In this document: piece after piece, positions 32,532 to 40,559 of the stretch | How positions within the stretch are numbered: the first letter of the stretch is position 1 | Layout: each line of letters begins with the position of its first letter | Assembly: GCA_018292915.2 (NCBI GenBank) | Contig: JACVVK020000202.1 | Location: forward strand, 12,501 to 76,500 | DNA: 64,000 bases | Source: Batillaria attramentaria | Taxonomy: Eukaryota; Mollusca; Gastropoda; Batillariidae | Direction of reading: 5' to 3' | Program-made: the position numbers and the translations under genes | The notes under the pieces: generated by a model | What the model saw: the letters and a program-made list of their open reading frames with translations, nothing else | Told to the model about the DNA's origin: nothing | Databases searched by the model: none

Positions 32532-33003
32532 CGCGATAGGTTATTCGTCAAGGGTTGCTCATTGAATTCTGGCGCCGCTCCACTGCACAGTGCTCTGTAC
32601 ATGAGACAGTTTCAGTGTTTGTTAACAGATCAGCTGGACTACCAAAACGCTAGGGGCATTTTATTTTTAGACTACGCTGGTGGACGCTACACAATCCACG
32701 CTGTCGCAGTTCCCAGCGTCTCTGCAAGCGCAGTAAAACCCAAGAAGAGATTGTATTCACATCAGTCTCTGGCCGGACACCATCGTTGGTATCAAGTCTT
32801 CTCGTGCAGCGCAAAATGCCAAGCAGCTAAGCGTCGTGGCGGTGTGTCTTCTTAGTCGTCCAACAACACACTGATCATGAACTCTCGTTCAGCTCGTCTT
32901 ACAATGAGGTCTCGGAGATACTGGAGACTATTGCAGACAGAACTGCTGTGCATCACAGCCGCAGAGTTGTACTGCACGGTCGTATGTTTTTTCCCCTTGA
33001 AAA
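32532..33003. other. R2 3' flank
   Basis: Follows the TAA stop. Positions 32700-32960 show weak similarity to foldback F1 (AGTCTTCTCGTGCAGCGC and GACAGAACTGCTGTGCATCA). No other element is recognised. Confidence 0.4.
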
Positions 33004-33007
33004 CACT

Positions 33008-33148
33008 GTGTGTGTGTGTGTGTGTGTGTGTGAGTGTGTGTGTGTGTGTTAAAAGTAAGCTAATTAAAAAAAGTTGGAGATAAAGCTGACCACTCAAATC
33101 TGTCTGAAAACACCGTATCTAATTGCGCGCGCGCGCGCGCGTGTGTGT

Positions 33149-33194
<46 letters not shown>

Positions 33195-33195
33195 A
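33008..33195. repeat. (GT)n, (GC)n-(GT)n blocks
   Basis: (GT)n at 33008-33050 and again after a GCGCGCGCGC run at 33125-33141. Each is followed by GTTAAAAGTAAGCT, so the block is duplicated about 140 bp apart. The alternating CG/TG tract is of the type that can form Z-DNA. Confidence 0.88.
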
Positions 33196-33227
33196 AAGTA
33201 AGCTGATAAGTAAGCAGATCTTTCGTC

Positions 33228-33470
33228 GGACGATTTTGCCATTTTTGTCAAAGTGGGTGGGGGCAATCCGGCACGTGTAAGGGGGAAAAAAAATCATCAC
33301 TTTACCCAGAAACCCAATCCACAGTTATTTTATGCGAGTTGAAATTCAAGTCAACATACGAAATGTGGTGTTTAGTGCGTCAGCCGATAGGGCTGTCTTG
33401 ACTATACCGGGACTCCTCATCCACTTTAGGTAAATTTTGCCGTTTTTGTCAAGTGGGAGGGGGCAGTCCG
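33228..33470. repeat. Direct repeat about 200 bp apart
   Basis: ATTTTGCCATTTTTGTCAAA with GTGGGTGGGGGCAATCCGGC (33233-33271) recurs as ATTTTGCCGTTTTTGTCAAG with GGAGGGGGCAGTCCGGC (33434-33472). Confidence 0.65.
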
Positions 33471-33503
33471 GCGTATCAGTTACCGATGGACCCACACAAA
33501 CAA

Positions 33504-33815
33504 GTATCTACACAGTAACAAATAAAAGCGACATAAGAAAGGACAGAAACCACTTAACTTTCATAAAGGGCGGCACGGGTCAACGTTTCGGCTTTCGCCT
33601 TCCCCAGAACACAAACAAATGTGTGTTTTCTTTTGTTTTCGTTTTTTTGTGTGTGTGTGTGTGTGTGTGTCCCGAGAAAGGCGAAAGCCGTAACGTTGAC
33701 CCGTGCCGTCCTTTGTGAAAGTGAAAAGGGTTTCTGTCCTTTTTATGTCGCTTTTATTTGTTTAACTTATAACCACTCCGCAGTCATTACCGTTTCCTTT
33801 TCTATCTACACAGTA
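33504..33815. mobile_element. Foldback element F2
   Basis: Arms of about 83 bp (33520-33603 and 33676-33759) are inverted copies: AAATAAAAGCGACATAAGAA, AGGACAGAAACC, GGCACGGGTCAACGTTTCGG and CTTTCGCCTT on the left, with the complement on the right. The loop holds T-rich and (GT)n sequence. TATCTACACAGTA occurs as a direct repeat at 33507-33519 and 33802-33814, outside the arms. No ORF. Confidence 0.82.
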
Positions 33816-33900
33816 GTTTAGCGGGGAAAAGTCTTGCCTCGACACATGGTGGGGGCGTTTGCCTGAGCAGGTAAAAACTCGGGTTTTACATCGAGTCCAG

Positions 33901-34180
33901 GGCCCGTATGTAAAGCTCGAGGTTAATATAACCCACGGCTACGGGCCTAACCCAGACTTGGACAAAAGAAACCCAAAAGCAAAATTAAATTAATAACAAA
34001 AGGAAGCGAAGAAAGGTAGGAAAAAGTCCTTCTCTAACGTCTTAGGCGCCATGGTGGAATGGACCCGCTTCCTCGTTAAACAACAAAACAACAGACAATT
34101 TAACCCTAGAGCTAATTTAGTTCAAGGTTAGACTCTAACCCTGGGCTAAAAGCCCTAGCCTCGACTTTTACATGCGGGCC
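33901..34180 (-). mobile_element. MITE M1, copy 3
   Basis: Reverse-oriented 280-bp copy with termini GGCCCGTATGTAAAGCTCGA and TCGACTTTTACATGCGGGCC. The flanking CCAG and CTGG extend the inverted symmetry to CCAGGGCCCG and CGGGCCCTGG, suggesting the true terminus begins CAGGGCCCG or that the target was symmetric. Confidence 0.88.
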
Positions 34181-35069
34181 CTGGCTGAATTTTTAATAAC
34201 TGCATTCCTACGACGTAACTTATGCAGCACCAATTCCTCTGCCCATGTAAGTTTGGGTCGCTGCATGACGGCCGTGCACTAATTGTCTCGCTAAAACAAT
34301 TTAAAATCATGATTAATTCACTTCTGCATTGATTTCAATTTCGCTTGATGTGAGTGTTCTGTATTGAGTACACGCATGTCGGCCGCAGTAAGAACTGTAT
34401 TTAGAAACGATTATTTTACTGCTGAGCGTTCTGTTTACAAGGAAAAAAATAAACAGACGCTGTAATTGACAAAATGCATGTTAAGATCATGCATAAACGG
34501 AAAACAAGATTGACACTAACCTGAATGTTTCATACTACATTTATCAGTATCCACGTTACTAAACATTTCAACGGAAAACGTCAGAATCGGCTGAATGCGA
34601 CAGCCGTCCGTGAAAAACCAGTTCTCCAGCAAGAACGACTTTGATCATCTGAATCGGTCAGCACTTTTACACATCGGCAACCAGTGGATTTTGGCACCGT
34701 CTGAGTTTCGTTTAGGTTGTCAGCCATCCACAAGTTGGGTATTTCAAGTCCCTTTTGTCTTCTCAAAATCCTCAAACACGAGTACAACCTTACCCCCAAA
34801 CGTTTCCCTCACGTGTGCTTCGAGATTCGTCATGAACTGTAACACAGTACTCACCCAAAACACGTTTTCTTCCCTTCTCTCGCAGTTCCTGGCTTAAAAC
34901 TATCCTTCAGTCCATGAAACTTTCGCCAGTCTCACTATCCATGCACAAAACACCTCAATGGCGACGTTACCAGTCGTCAACATTTTGCCGTCTCTTCATA
35001 GCAAACACCGTGAAAATTCCAGATCTATCGAACTGAGAATACAGGAAAAGCAGTCTCCTTTGCAAAAGA
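34181..35069. other. R2-R3 intergenic sequence, unassigned
   Basis: No conserved coding sequence or repeat family recognised. An open frame at 34595-34897 shows no domain. Confidence 0.45.
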
Positions 35070-35235
35070 GCCGTTAAGGAGCCGTTACTCTTGCCTGATT
35101 CTCACATGCAAGGCCACAAGGCGAAGTACTTGCTCGCACGTGGAAACCCCGTTCTTGGGCAGGGGTTTTAGAACCGAAAGCACGGGGAAAACACGTTTGT
35201 GGTACGAAATGTGTTAACGTGCATTATCTTTTACT
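35070..35235 (+). repeat. Dispersed repeat R1-rep, diverged copy
   Basis: GGAGCCGTTACTCTTGCCTG and GGTACGAAATGTGTTAA match the reverse complement of the copy at 39592-39762. The middle part is diverged. It ends about 50 bp before the R3 CRE module. Confidence 0.5.
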
Positions 35236-35283
35236 GTCCTTGGTGACCACTGGACGAAACTATGGAGCACGTGCAGTAGGTCT

Positions 35284-35307
35284 TGACGTAAATTTAGTGT
35301 GACGTCA
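35284..35307 (+). promoter_or_regulatory. CRE pair upstream of R3
   Basis: TGACGTAAAT, four bases, then TGTGACGTCA, starting 112 bp before the ATG. The second half holds the perfect CRE palindrome TGACGTCA, the CREB/ATF site. R4 has the same two words with the same four-base spacing at 38895-38918. Conservation between paralogues with diverged flanks argues for function. Confidence 0.65.
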
Positions 35308-35395
35308 AAAGAACACAATGACTTTCTTTAGCTTGCTGATGTCATGTGGGCGGTCATGTCAGTTCTTGCTGGGTCCACAGACGGAAGCAGCAAAA

Positions 35396-35401
35396 ATGGA
35401 G
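35396..35401 (+). CDS. D1-like receptor R3, coding exon 1 (two codons)
   Basis: ATGGAG is followed at once by the consensus donor GTAAGTA. The context AGCAAAAATGG is a good start site. The phase-0 join to the acceptor at 35597 gives Met-Glu-Glu-His-His-His before helix 1. The intron is only 196 bp. Confidence 0.65.
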
Positions 35402-35448
35402 GTAAGTATACATTTACTTGCTGATGACTACGCCGTGATCAAACTTAT

Positions 35449-35565
35449 TCTGCATCCCCGTTGTCCTGGTGGTCTTCTTATATAAGTCACGGCTCTGCCG
35501 CATAGCACAGAGGGGTTCAGTTTCGACGTAGTCGTCAAGACCTTTCGGAAAAGTCACAGATGATT
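35449..35565 (+). pseudogene. Relic of a D1-like receptor exon in the R3 intron
   Basis: TTCTGCATCCCCGTTGTCCT, CACGGCTCTGCCGCATAGCA and CAGAGG match the R2 helix-5 coding segment at 31882-31945 (TTCTACATTCCCGTTGTCCT, CACGGCTCTACCGCATTGCA). AGTTTCGACGTAGTCGTCAA then resembles the start of R2 helix 6 (AGTCTAGGCGTAGTCATCAT) and AGATGATTTGTAG resembles the R2 tail (AGATGACTTGTCAG). Indels break the frame and the intervening coding sequence is lost. It is inactive and shows that another receptor copy or a gene-conversion fragment existed here. Confidence 0.65.
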
Positions 35566-35597
35566 TGTAGATGATGATGATGATGTGGGCATTGCAG

Positions 35598-36671
35598 GAA
35601 CACCATCACACCCTGGCACACCATGTTGTTGCCTGCAGCATCAAGTTCCTGATCATCCTGTTGTCGCTGTTCGGAAACGTGCTGGTGTGCGTGGCCATCG
35701 TCACGGACAGGAGGCTGAGGTACACCTCCAACTACTTCCTCGTGTCCTTGGCAGCGGCCGATCTCCTGGTCGCTCTGGTCGTCATGATCCCGGCCGCCGT
35801 CAACGACACCTTAGATCGTTGGCCGTTCGGGGCTTGGTCTTGCGAAGTCTGGATCTGTTCCTATGTCCTGTTCTCCACGGCCGCCGTCGGTAACCTGTGC
35901 GTCATCTCCCTGGACAGGTATCTGCTTATCAAAGACGCGCTAACGCACGCGAAGTGGATGACGCCTGCAATGGTTCAGGCGATGATAGCCTCGGTGTGGG
36001 TTTCCGCGGCGCTCATATCCATTTTGCCGATCAGTCTGGGCTGGCACAGACACGACGCGTCTGTCGAAAAACTGGCTTCAGAGTCACAGCACGAAAAGTT
36101 TATCATCACAGTATGGCAAGTCGAAACGCCTGTGTTTGAAAGACACTTGACAAAACCGGCACACGAGGTTTGCTATTTCCAGCTCAGCTTTACTTATGCT
36201 CTGGCGACTTTCCTCACAACCTTGTATTTACCCGCTGTCGTCATCATGTGCTGCTACTTCCGCATTTACCAGATTGCAGAATTTCAGAGAGCAAGCATAA
36301 TACGCGCTAGCAGGTGCAGCACAAGCTCTACTGCGTCGACGCCAAAGAAATACAAGGGCACGATCACCTTGGCCATGATCACAGGGACTTTCTTCGTCTG
36401 CTGGACCCCTTCGTTCGTCGCCACCCCCATTAGCGCCTACTGCGGATCTTGCATACCCAAAGCGATATTCAATATCTTTTTGTGGTTTGGCTATTTCAAC
36501 TCTGCCATGGACCCCATCATCTACACCTACAACAAAGACTTCCGGAGAGCCTACGCTAAAATCTTCTCGCGCATGTGTCGCCAGTCACAGGAAAAGACTG
36601 CCACCGTGCCCGTGGTGAGGTTGTCTCGGTGTATGAAGTGCAGTCGAGGGAATGCCACTCATCCCCACTAG
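35598..36671 (+). CDS. D1-like receptor paralogue R3, exon 2 (Tyr at 3.32)
   Basis: The exon encodes 357 residues, about 359 with exon 1. Helices are clear: FGNVLVC (1), AAADLLVALVVM (2), SCEVWICSYVLFSTAA (3), LDRY, TLYLP (5), CWTPSF (6) and DPIIY (7). Tyr (codon TAT at 35862-35864) replaces the amine-binding Asp 3.32. Positions 5.42, 5.43 and 5.46 read Thr, Phe and Thr, so the catechol serines are lost. The NPxxY motif is DPIIY and the helix-6 motif CWxPFF is CWTPSF. Cysteines for the loop disulphide are kept, loop 2 is long (about 45 residues), and the C-tail has a Cys pair and ends in His. The frame is intact over 1 kb, so it is probably expressed and under constraint, but its pocket is remodelled. 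The exon follows GCATTGCAG; an in-frame ATG lies just upstream in the intron. Confidence 0.85.
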   Translation, partial: EHHHTLAHHVVACSIKFLIILLSLFGNVLVCVAIVTDRRLRYTSNYFLVSLAAADLLVALVVMIPAAVNDTLDRWPFGAWSCEVWICSYVLFSTAAVGNLCVISLDRYLLIKDALTHAKWMTPAMVQAMIASVWVSAALISILPISLGWHRHDASVEKLASESQHEKFIITVWQVETPVFERHLTKPAHEVCYFQLSFTYALATFLTTLYLPAVVIMCCYFRIYQIAEFQRASIIRASRCSTSSTASTPKKYKGTITLAMITGTFFVCWTPSFVATPISAYCGSCIPKAIFNIFLWFGYFNSAMDPIIYTYNKDFRRAYAKIFSRMCRQSQEKTATVPVVRLSRCMKCSRGNATHPH

Positions 36672-36715
36672 GGACCAACATTCTTTTTATATCAATTTAC
36701 ATTTGCTGATAGGTA

Positions 36716-37428
36716 ATAATAATAATAATAATTATAATGATGATTTCTATAGCGCCTAATCTCCAAAGCCGGGGCTCTAGGCGCTTTACAAATAAATGTC
36801 TACAAAAAGGTGATAAATAAACACATAATAGAATAATAGATAAATAATCAACTAAATAAATGCGAATAAAAGCGTAAATACATAGATACATACACTACAT
36901 ACATATAGTCAGACATACAGTCAGTCATACAAACAAGCACTGACACCTACATACATACCAACAACCGATACACACCTACATCCATCATACACACTGAAAA
37001 ACAACGGGTTGGTGATGGTAACGGGCTGAATCATTTATCTGAAGGCTGATGTGAACAGATGCGTTTTAAGGGCGTGTTTGAAGGACTGGGCAGATTGACT
37101 GTGCCGTATTTCCTGAGGGAGGCTGTTCCAGAGGACCGGGCTTTGGAAGGAGAAACGGCGCTGGCCGAAGGACTTTGTTCTCACGGTTGGAGTAGTGAGA
37201 ATTCGTGAGTCGGATGAGGAACGCAGCTGCCTGGAAGGGGTGTAGATGTGTAAGAGTTCAGAGAGATAGAGAGGTCCACAGTCAAAGAGAGAGGTAAAGG
37301 TCAGAGACAGGATTTTGTAATGGATGCGAGCAGTGATTGGAAGCCAGTGGAGTGTGCGGAGAAGAGGAGTGACGTGGTCGGTCTTACGGGCTTTCAGCAC
37401 CAGACAAGCTGCGTTATTCTGGACTTTG
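36716..37428 (-). mobile_element. LINE 3' end, family L1, with ORF2 C-terminal region
   Basis: On the minus strand, 37428-37035 encodes the end of a non-LTR retrotransposon reverse transcriptase: QNNAACLVLKARK, LHWLPITARIHYKIL, TPSRQLRSSSDS, FGQRRFSFQSPVLWNSLP and FKHALKTHLFTSAFR followed by a stop at 37035-37037. The 3' UTR to 36716 has tandem TATGTATG-type words, AAAGCGCCTAGAGCCCCGGC and an (ATT)n tail. It is 5'-truncated. The frame of about 130 codons is uninterrupted, so the insertion is fairly young. A second copy of the tail is at 49975-50318 on the other strand. Confidence 0.88.
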
Positions 37429-37435
37429 GTAAATG

Positions 37436-37660
37436 GGGCGGTCGGTGCTCTAGTGGTTTAGTGACTTTGTCACCGATGCTAGAGGTCAGATTCGAGTCCC
37501 ACTAGGAACAAAGAATGTTTCCTTCTCGTACGTGGCACCGTTCATTCGGGCTGGTCGTCGGGGGTTCTCTCCGGGTGCTCCGGCTTCCTCCCTCCTCTGC
37601 TTTGGAAATGTTGAGCCCACAAAATTTGAAAATAAATGCAATTCTAATTCCGAAACTTAC
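37436..37660 (+). mobile_element. SINE-C (tRNA-like head)
   Basis: GGGCGGTCGGTGCTCTAGTG followed by GTTTAGTGAC resembles a tRNA A box, and GGTCAGATTCGAGTCCCACT provides box B. The body has GTTCATTCGGGCTGGTCGTC and CTCCGGGTGCTCCGGCTTCC. Related sequences are at 56965-57070 and 62976-63090. It lies directly beside the 5' end of the L1 fragment. Confidence 0.7.
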
Positions 37661-37680
37661 GTAGCTAAGCTGTCCCTTCG

Positions 37681-37835
37681 CACCACGTGATTGTAATGTG
37701 TTCATGTCCAGTGTGTGAGAGAATGCGTGTGATTCACGTGAGCGTGCGTGTTGGGTTCAGTTCGCGGCGCTTTGAGCCGATTCATGAAACTGGGTAAAGC
37801 GCCCATACAATATTCAGTGATTATTTTCATTATAG
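37681..37835 (+). mobile_element. ATT-tailed retroelement 3' end, copy 3
   Basis: Plus-strand copy: CACCACGTGATTGTAATGTG to TGGGTAAAGCGCCCATACAA, with a weakened tail (TTCAGTGATTATTTTCATTA). Confidence 0.82.
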
Positions 37836-38218
37836 GCTAGACAAGATACTAGGGTTAGACAAGATACTAGGGCTTGAGGCAATTCAATTTAATTAAATTC
37901 AAAAACTTCATTACCCCTGTTTGGGGAGTTTGATTTCAGTAGCATTAATTAAAACATTACTAGTATATAAGCTTGAAGCGGATATATGCCTCTCTCCCCA
38001 TGCACAAACACGCACACATGTCCACATACCCGCACCCACACTGTTTCATCGATCTGCCATTCAGTCTGATGGCCGACAGGACACAGCTGAGTCTGCCTCT
38101 CCTGGTGGTGCACCGAGACCAGAAGATTTATAAAACATTACAAAGATGAACATAAAAATAAAAAAAAGCAACCAAAATTTCCGCCTTTGCCCTTCTGTCT
38201 TTGCGTCCGTATGGGAAG

Positions 38219-38375
38219 GGGGAGCCGGGGTGGTCGAATGGTAGAGCGTTGGACTTCTAATGCTCGGGTCGTGAGTTCGATCCCGGCTGGGGCCAAATAT
38301 TTGTGCTGGCTTTTTCATCGTTGCCCCGTCTTTGGTATCCCCCTATGTGGTGGAAAAGGACGTTAAACCCCCAAA
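38219..38375 (+). mobile_element. SINE-A, near-consensus copy
   Basis: Almost identical to 11566-11732 from GGGAGCCGGGGTGGTCGAAT to GGACGTTAAACCCCCAAA, including the TCT anticodon position. High similarity between the two suggests recent activity of this family. Confidence 0.95.
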
Positions 38376-38890
38376 TGGGAAGCGGGCAAATTTTACGCTG
38401 TGCAAGATACGGCTGTTGAGAGAATCTTTCCGGATCCAACTCGCTCGCACCATGGCTATTTTGATTTTACTGTTAACGGCCATTTGCAATAAACCGTCCC
38501 CCACTCTTTAATGCTAACCTGTCCTATGTGCATTTTAGTGAATCATCAGCATGGCACTCTTGATACATTTCTCGAGCAGCGTATGGTTTCACTAGCCAAA
38601 GTCTATGGCACAGTCCACAAAGCTGAAACCAGCCTTCCCATCTTCAGTGTTTTTGAACCCTAGACGCTGTATATACATATATTCTGTATTGAAGACAGTT
38701 CAAGCTGTTGTTAGTAGTCATAGACGTCGTGGTCTAGTGTAAGAAATCCACTGGGTCATAGGGGCTAACAGTCTGCAAGCGCTCTCGGGTACTGCACATA
38801 CCTCCAGGTTCGCGACAGGCGTGGTGTTTCCAGTGACGACAACCAGTCAGAAAAAGCTTTCAAGTTGCACTTTTGCAATGTTTAAAAAAA
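38376..38890. other. R3-R4 intergenic sequence, unassigned
   Basis: No repeat or gene recognised. Confidence 0.45.
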
Positions 38891-38894
38891 ATCG

Positions 38895-38952
38895 TGACGT
38901 AAATGTTCTGTGACGTCACAAGATGACGAACTCTTGGTGACGGTATTATAAG
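38895..38952 (+). promoter_or_regulatory. R4 promoter: CRE pair and TATA-like box
   Basis: TGACGTAAAT (38895-38904), four bases, TGTGACGTCA (38909-38918), then TATTATAAG (38944-38952) about 70 bp before the ATG at 39017. The CRE pair matches R3 in sequence and spacing. The order CRE, TATA, start codon is that of a cAMP-inducible core promoter. Transcription start would lie near 38975-38985 by spacing; this is inference. Confidence 0.65.
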
Positions 38953-39016
38953 TCATGCCGGACGATAACTCTCTTCAAGACGTTCACGAACCTACGCTGA
39001 TCTTGCACTGTGCGCC

Positions 39017-39025
39017 ATGGCAGAG
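39017..39025 (+). CDS. D1-like receptor R4, coding exon 1 (three codons)
   Basis: ATGGCAGAG precedes the donor GTAAGG. The context GCGCCATGG is an excellent start site. The phase-0 join at 43450/43451 gives Met-Ala-Glu-Asp-Gly-Lys-Ser before helix 1. The 4.4-kb intron contains repeats and a CRE cluster. Confidence 0.65.
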
Positions 39026-39591
39026 GTAAGGACAATTAATTTCTCTTAGTATAAACAAAAGTGCTAACTCTCGGTTACCTCAATGTCATTCTACGCTGCG
39101 AGTATTTGTCTCCGTATGGAGATTCACAAGACGATTCAGAAAGCGTCATCATCACCAATCATGTCGAAAGGTTCAAAACATGTACACCCAGAAGACAAGA
39201 GACGAAAAATGAGGGGGGGGGGGAGGGGGGAGTATTCCCAGCTTTTGGCTGAAGACCTTCACGTGGACACAAAAGAACAACTTTATTTTACAAGACAGCT
39301 CATTTTGAAACAGTACGTGTTGGCAATTTCAAGTAAATACATGCAAACTTACATCCACAAAAACAAACGCACACGTACATGAACAGACACCATAATTTTA
39401 AGTACTGGAAAAAGATTGTACATCCTTCAATGAACTGTCCATTACAAAAAAACACACACACACACACACAGTCAACACATTTTTGTGCGATGCATATCGG
39501 TTATGAAAAAAAAACCCCAAAAAACTTTATTTCACAAGGACAGTGCAAGTGGTGCTCATCTCGGTCATTTCGGTGCTGCCGATCTCTCTTA

Positions 39592-39762
39592 ACACATTTC
39601 GTACCGCGCACGAGTATCCCACGTGTTGGACTCCTTTTCGGCTTTGGCTCTGTGTCCGAAAATCAGGCAAGAGTAAAGGCTCCTTCACTGCTCTTAGTGC
39701 AGCAAACACGAGTACAATCAAAGTGCAACACTCCCACTAAGCCAAATTTAAATCCATGCAGA
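39592..39762 (-). repeat. Dispersed repeat R1-rep, copy 2
   Basis: Reverse complement matches 141-300: GTGGGAGTGTTGCACTTTGA, TTGCCTGATTTTCGGACACA and GAGCCAAAGCCGAAAAGGAG. It lies in R4 intron 1. Confidence 0.65.
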
Positions 39763-40462
39763 CAAATTATTCATGATTTTTTTTTTATTTTTTTTTTTTA
39801 AAGAGAGACCACTCGTGCACAGCGCCAAACTTTCTTGTTCGGAACTGAGCTGATGAACTGACCGAGTATTGTTGTTTTGTCTGTTGTTCTGTAAGCGTGT
39901 TTTGAACCTTTCGGTATCCTGACAGTCTATTTTGTTGTATGTGTCACCATCATAATGACACATTTCATCATGTGTAATGATCCACGGGTGTCCAAACGGT
40001 CTTTTCTCCAGAATTCGTTCTCTCTGATGTAACAGAACGCGAGTTGTTATCACGGAGTTCGTACGTACTTGCTACCAGACACCTATCATAGAGGAACTTA
40101 AAACGCTAACGCGTTGTCCTGGTCATCTTTGTCTTGAGGGGGTTTTGCTACCACGACGTTCAATGACGCGACAAAACAGTTTGAGTGACTTTGCTACCAT
40201 TGTAAAAAATGCCATCATCTTACCAAACAACCAGCGTTTCGAAGTTAGATATTTTCAAGTACAAGCATCTCGTGTAATGTGTAAAGGACTCAGTAAATTC
40301 AATAGTTTCGACGACAACTCGAGGGTTCCCTGGGGGAACGTACTCTTTCTCTTCTTTCGGTATAGATAGTACATTGTGGCAGGGAACCCTCGAAATACTT
40401 TTTTTTTTGTTTTTTGGCTCCCTTGTGTAACAATGGGAGTCTATGTATTAACCCTCCGTCGT

Positions 40463-40466
<4 letters not shown>

Positions 40467-40535
<69 letters not shown>

Positions 40536-40551
40536 TGTGTGTGTGTGTGCA
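40467..40551. repeat. (GT)n microsatellite
   Basis: About 40 GT units with one TCTG interruption. Confidence 0.96.
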
Positions 40552-40559
40552 GTAAACTT

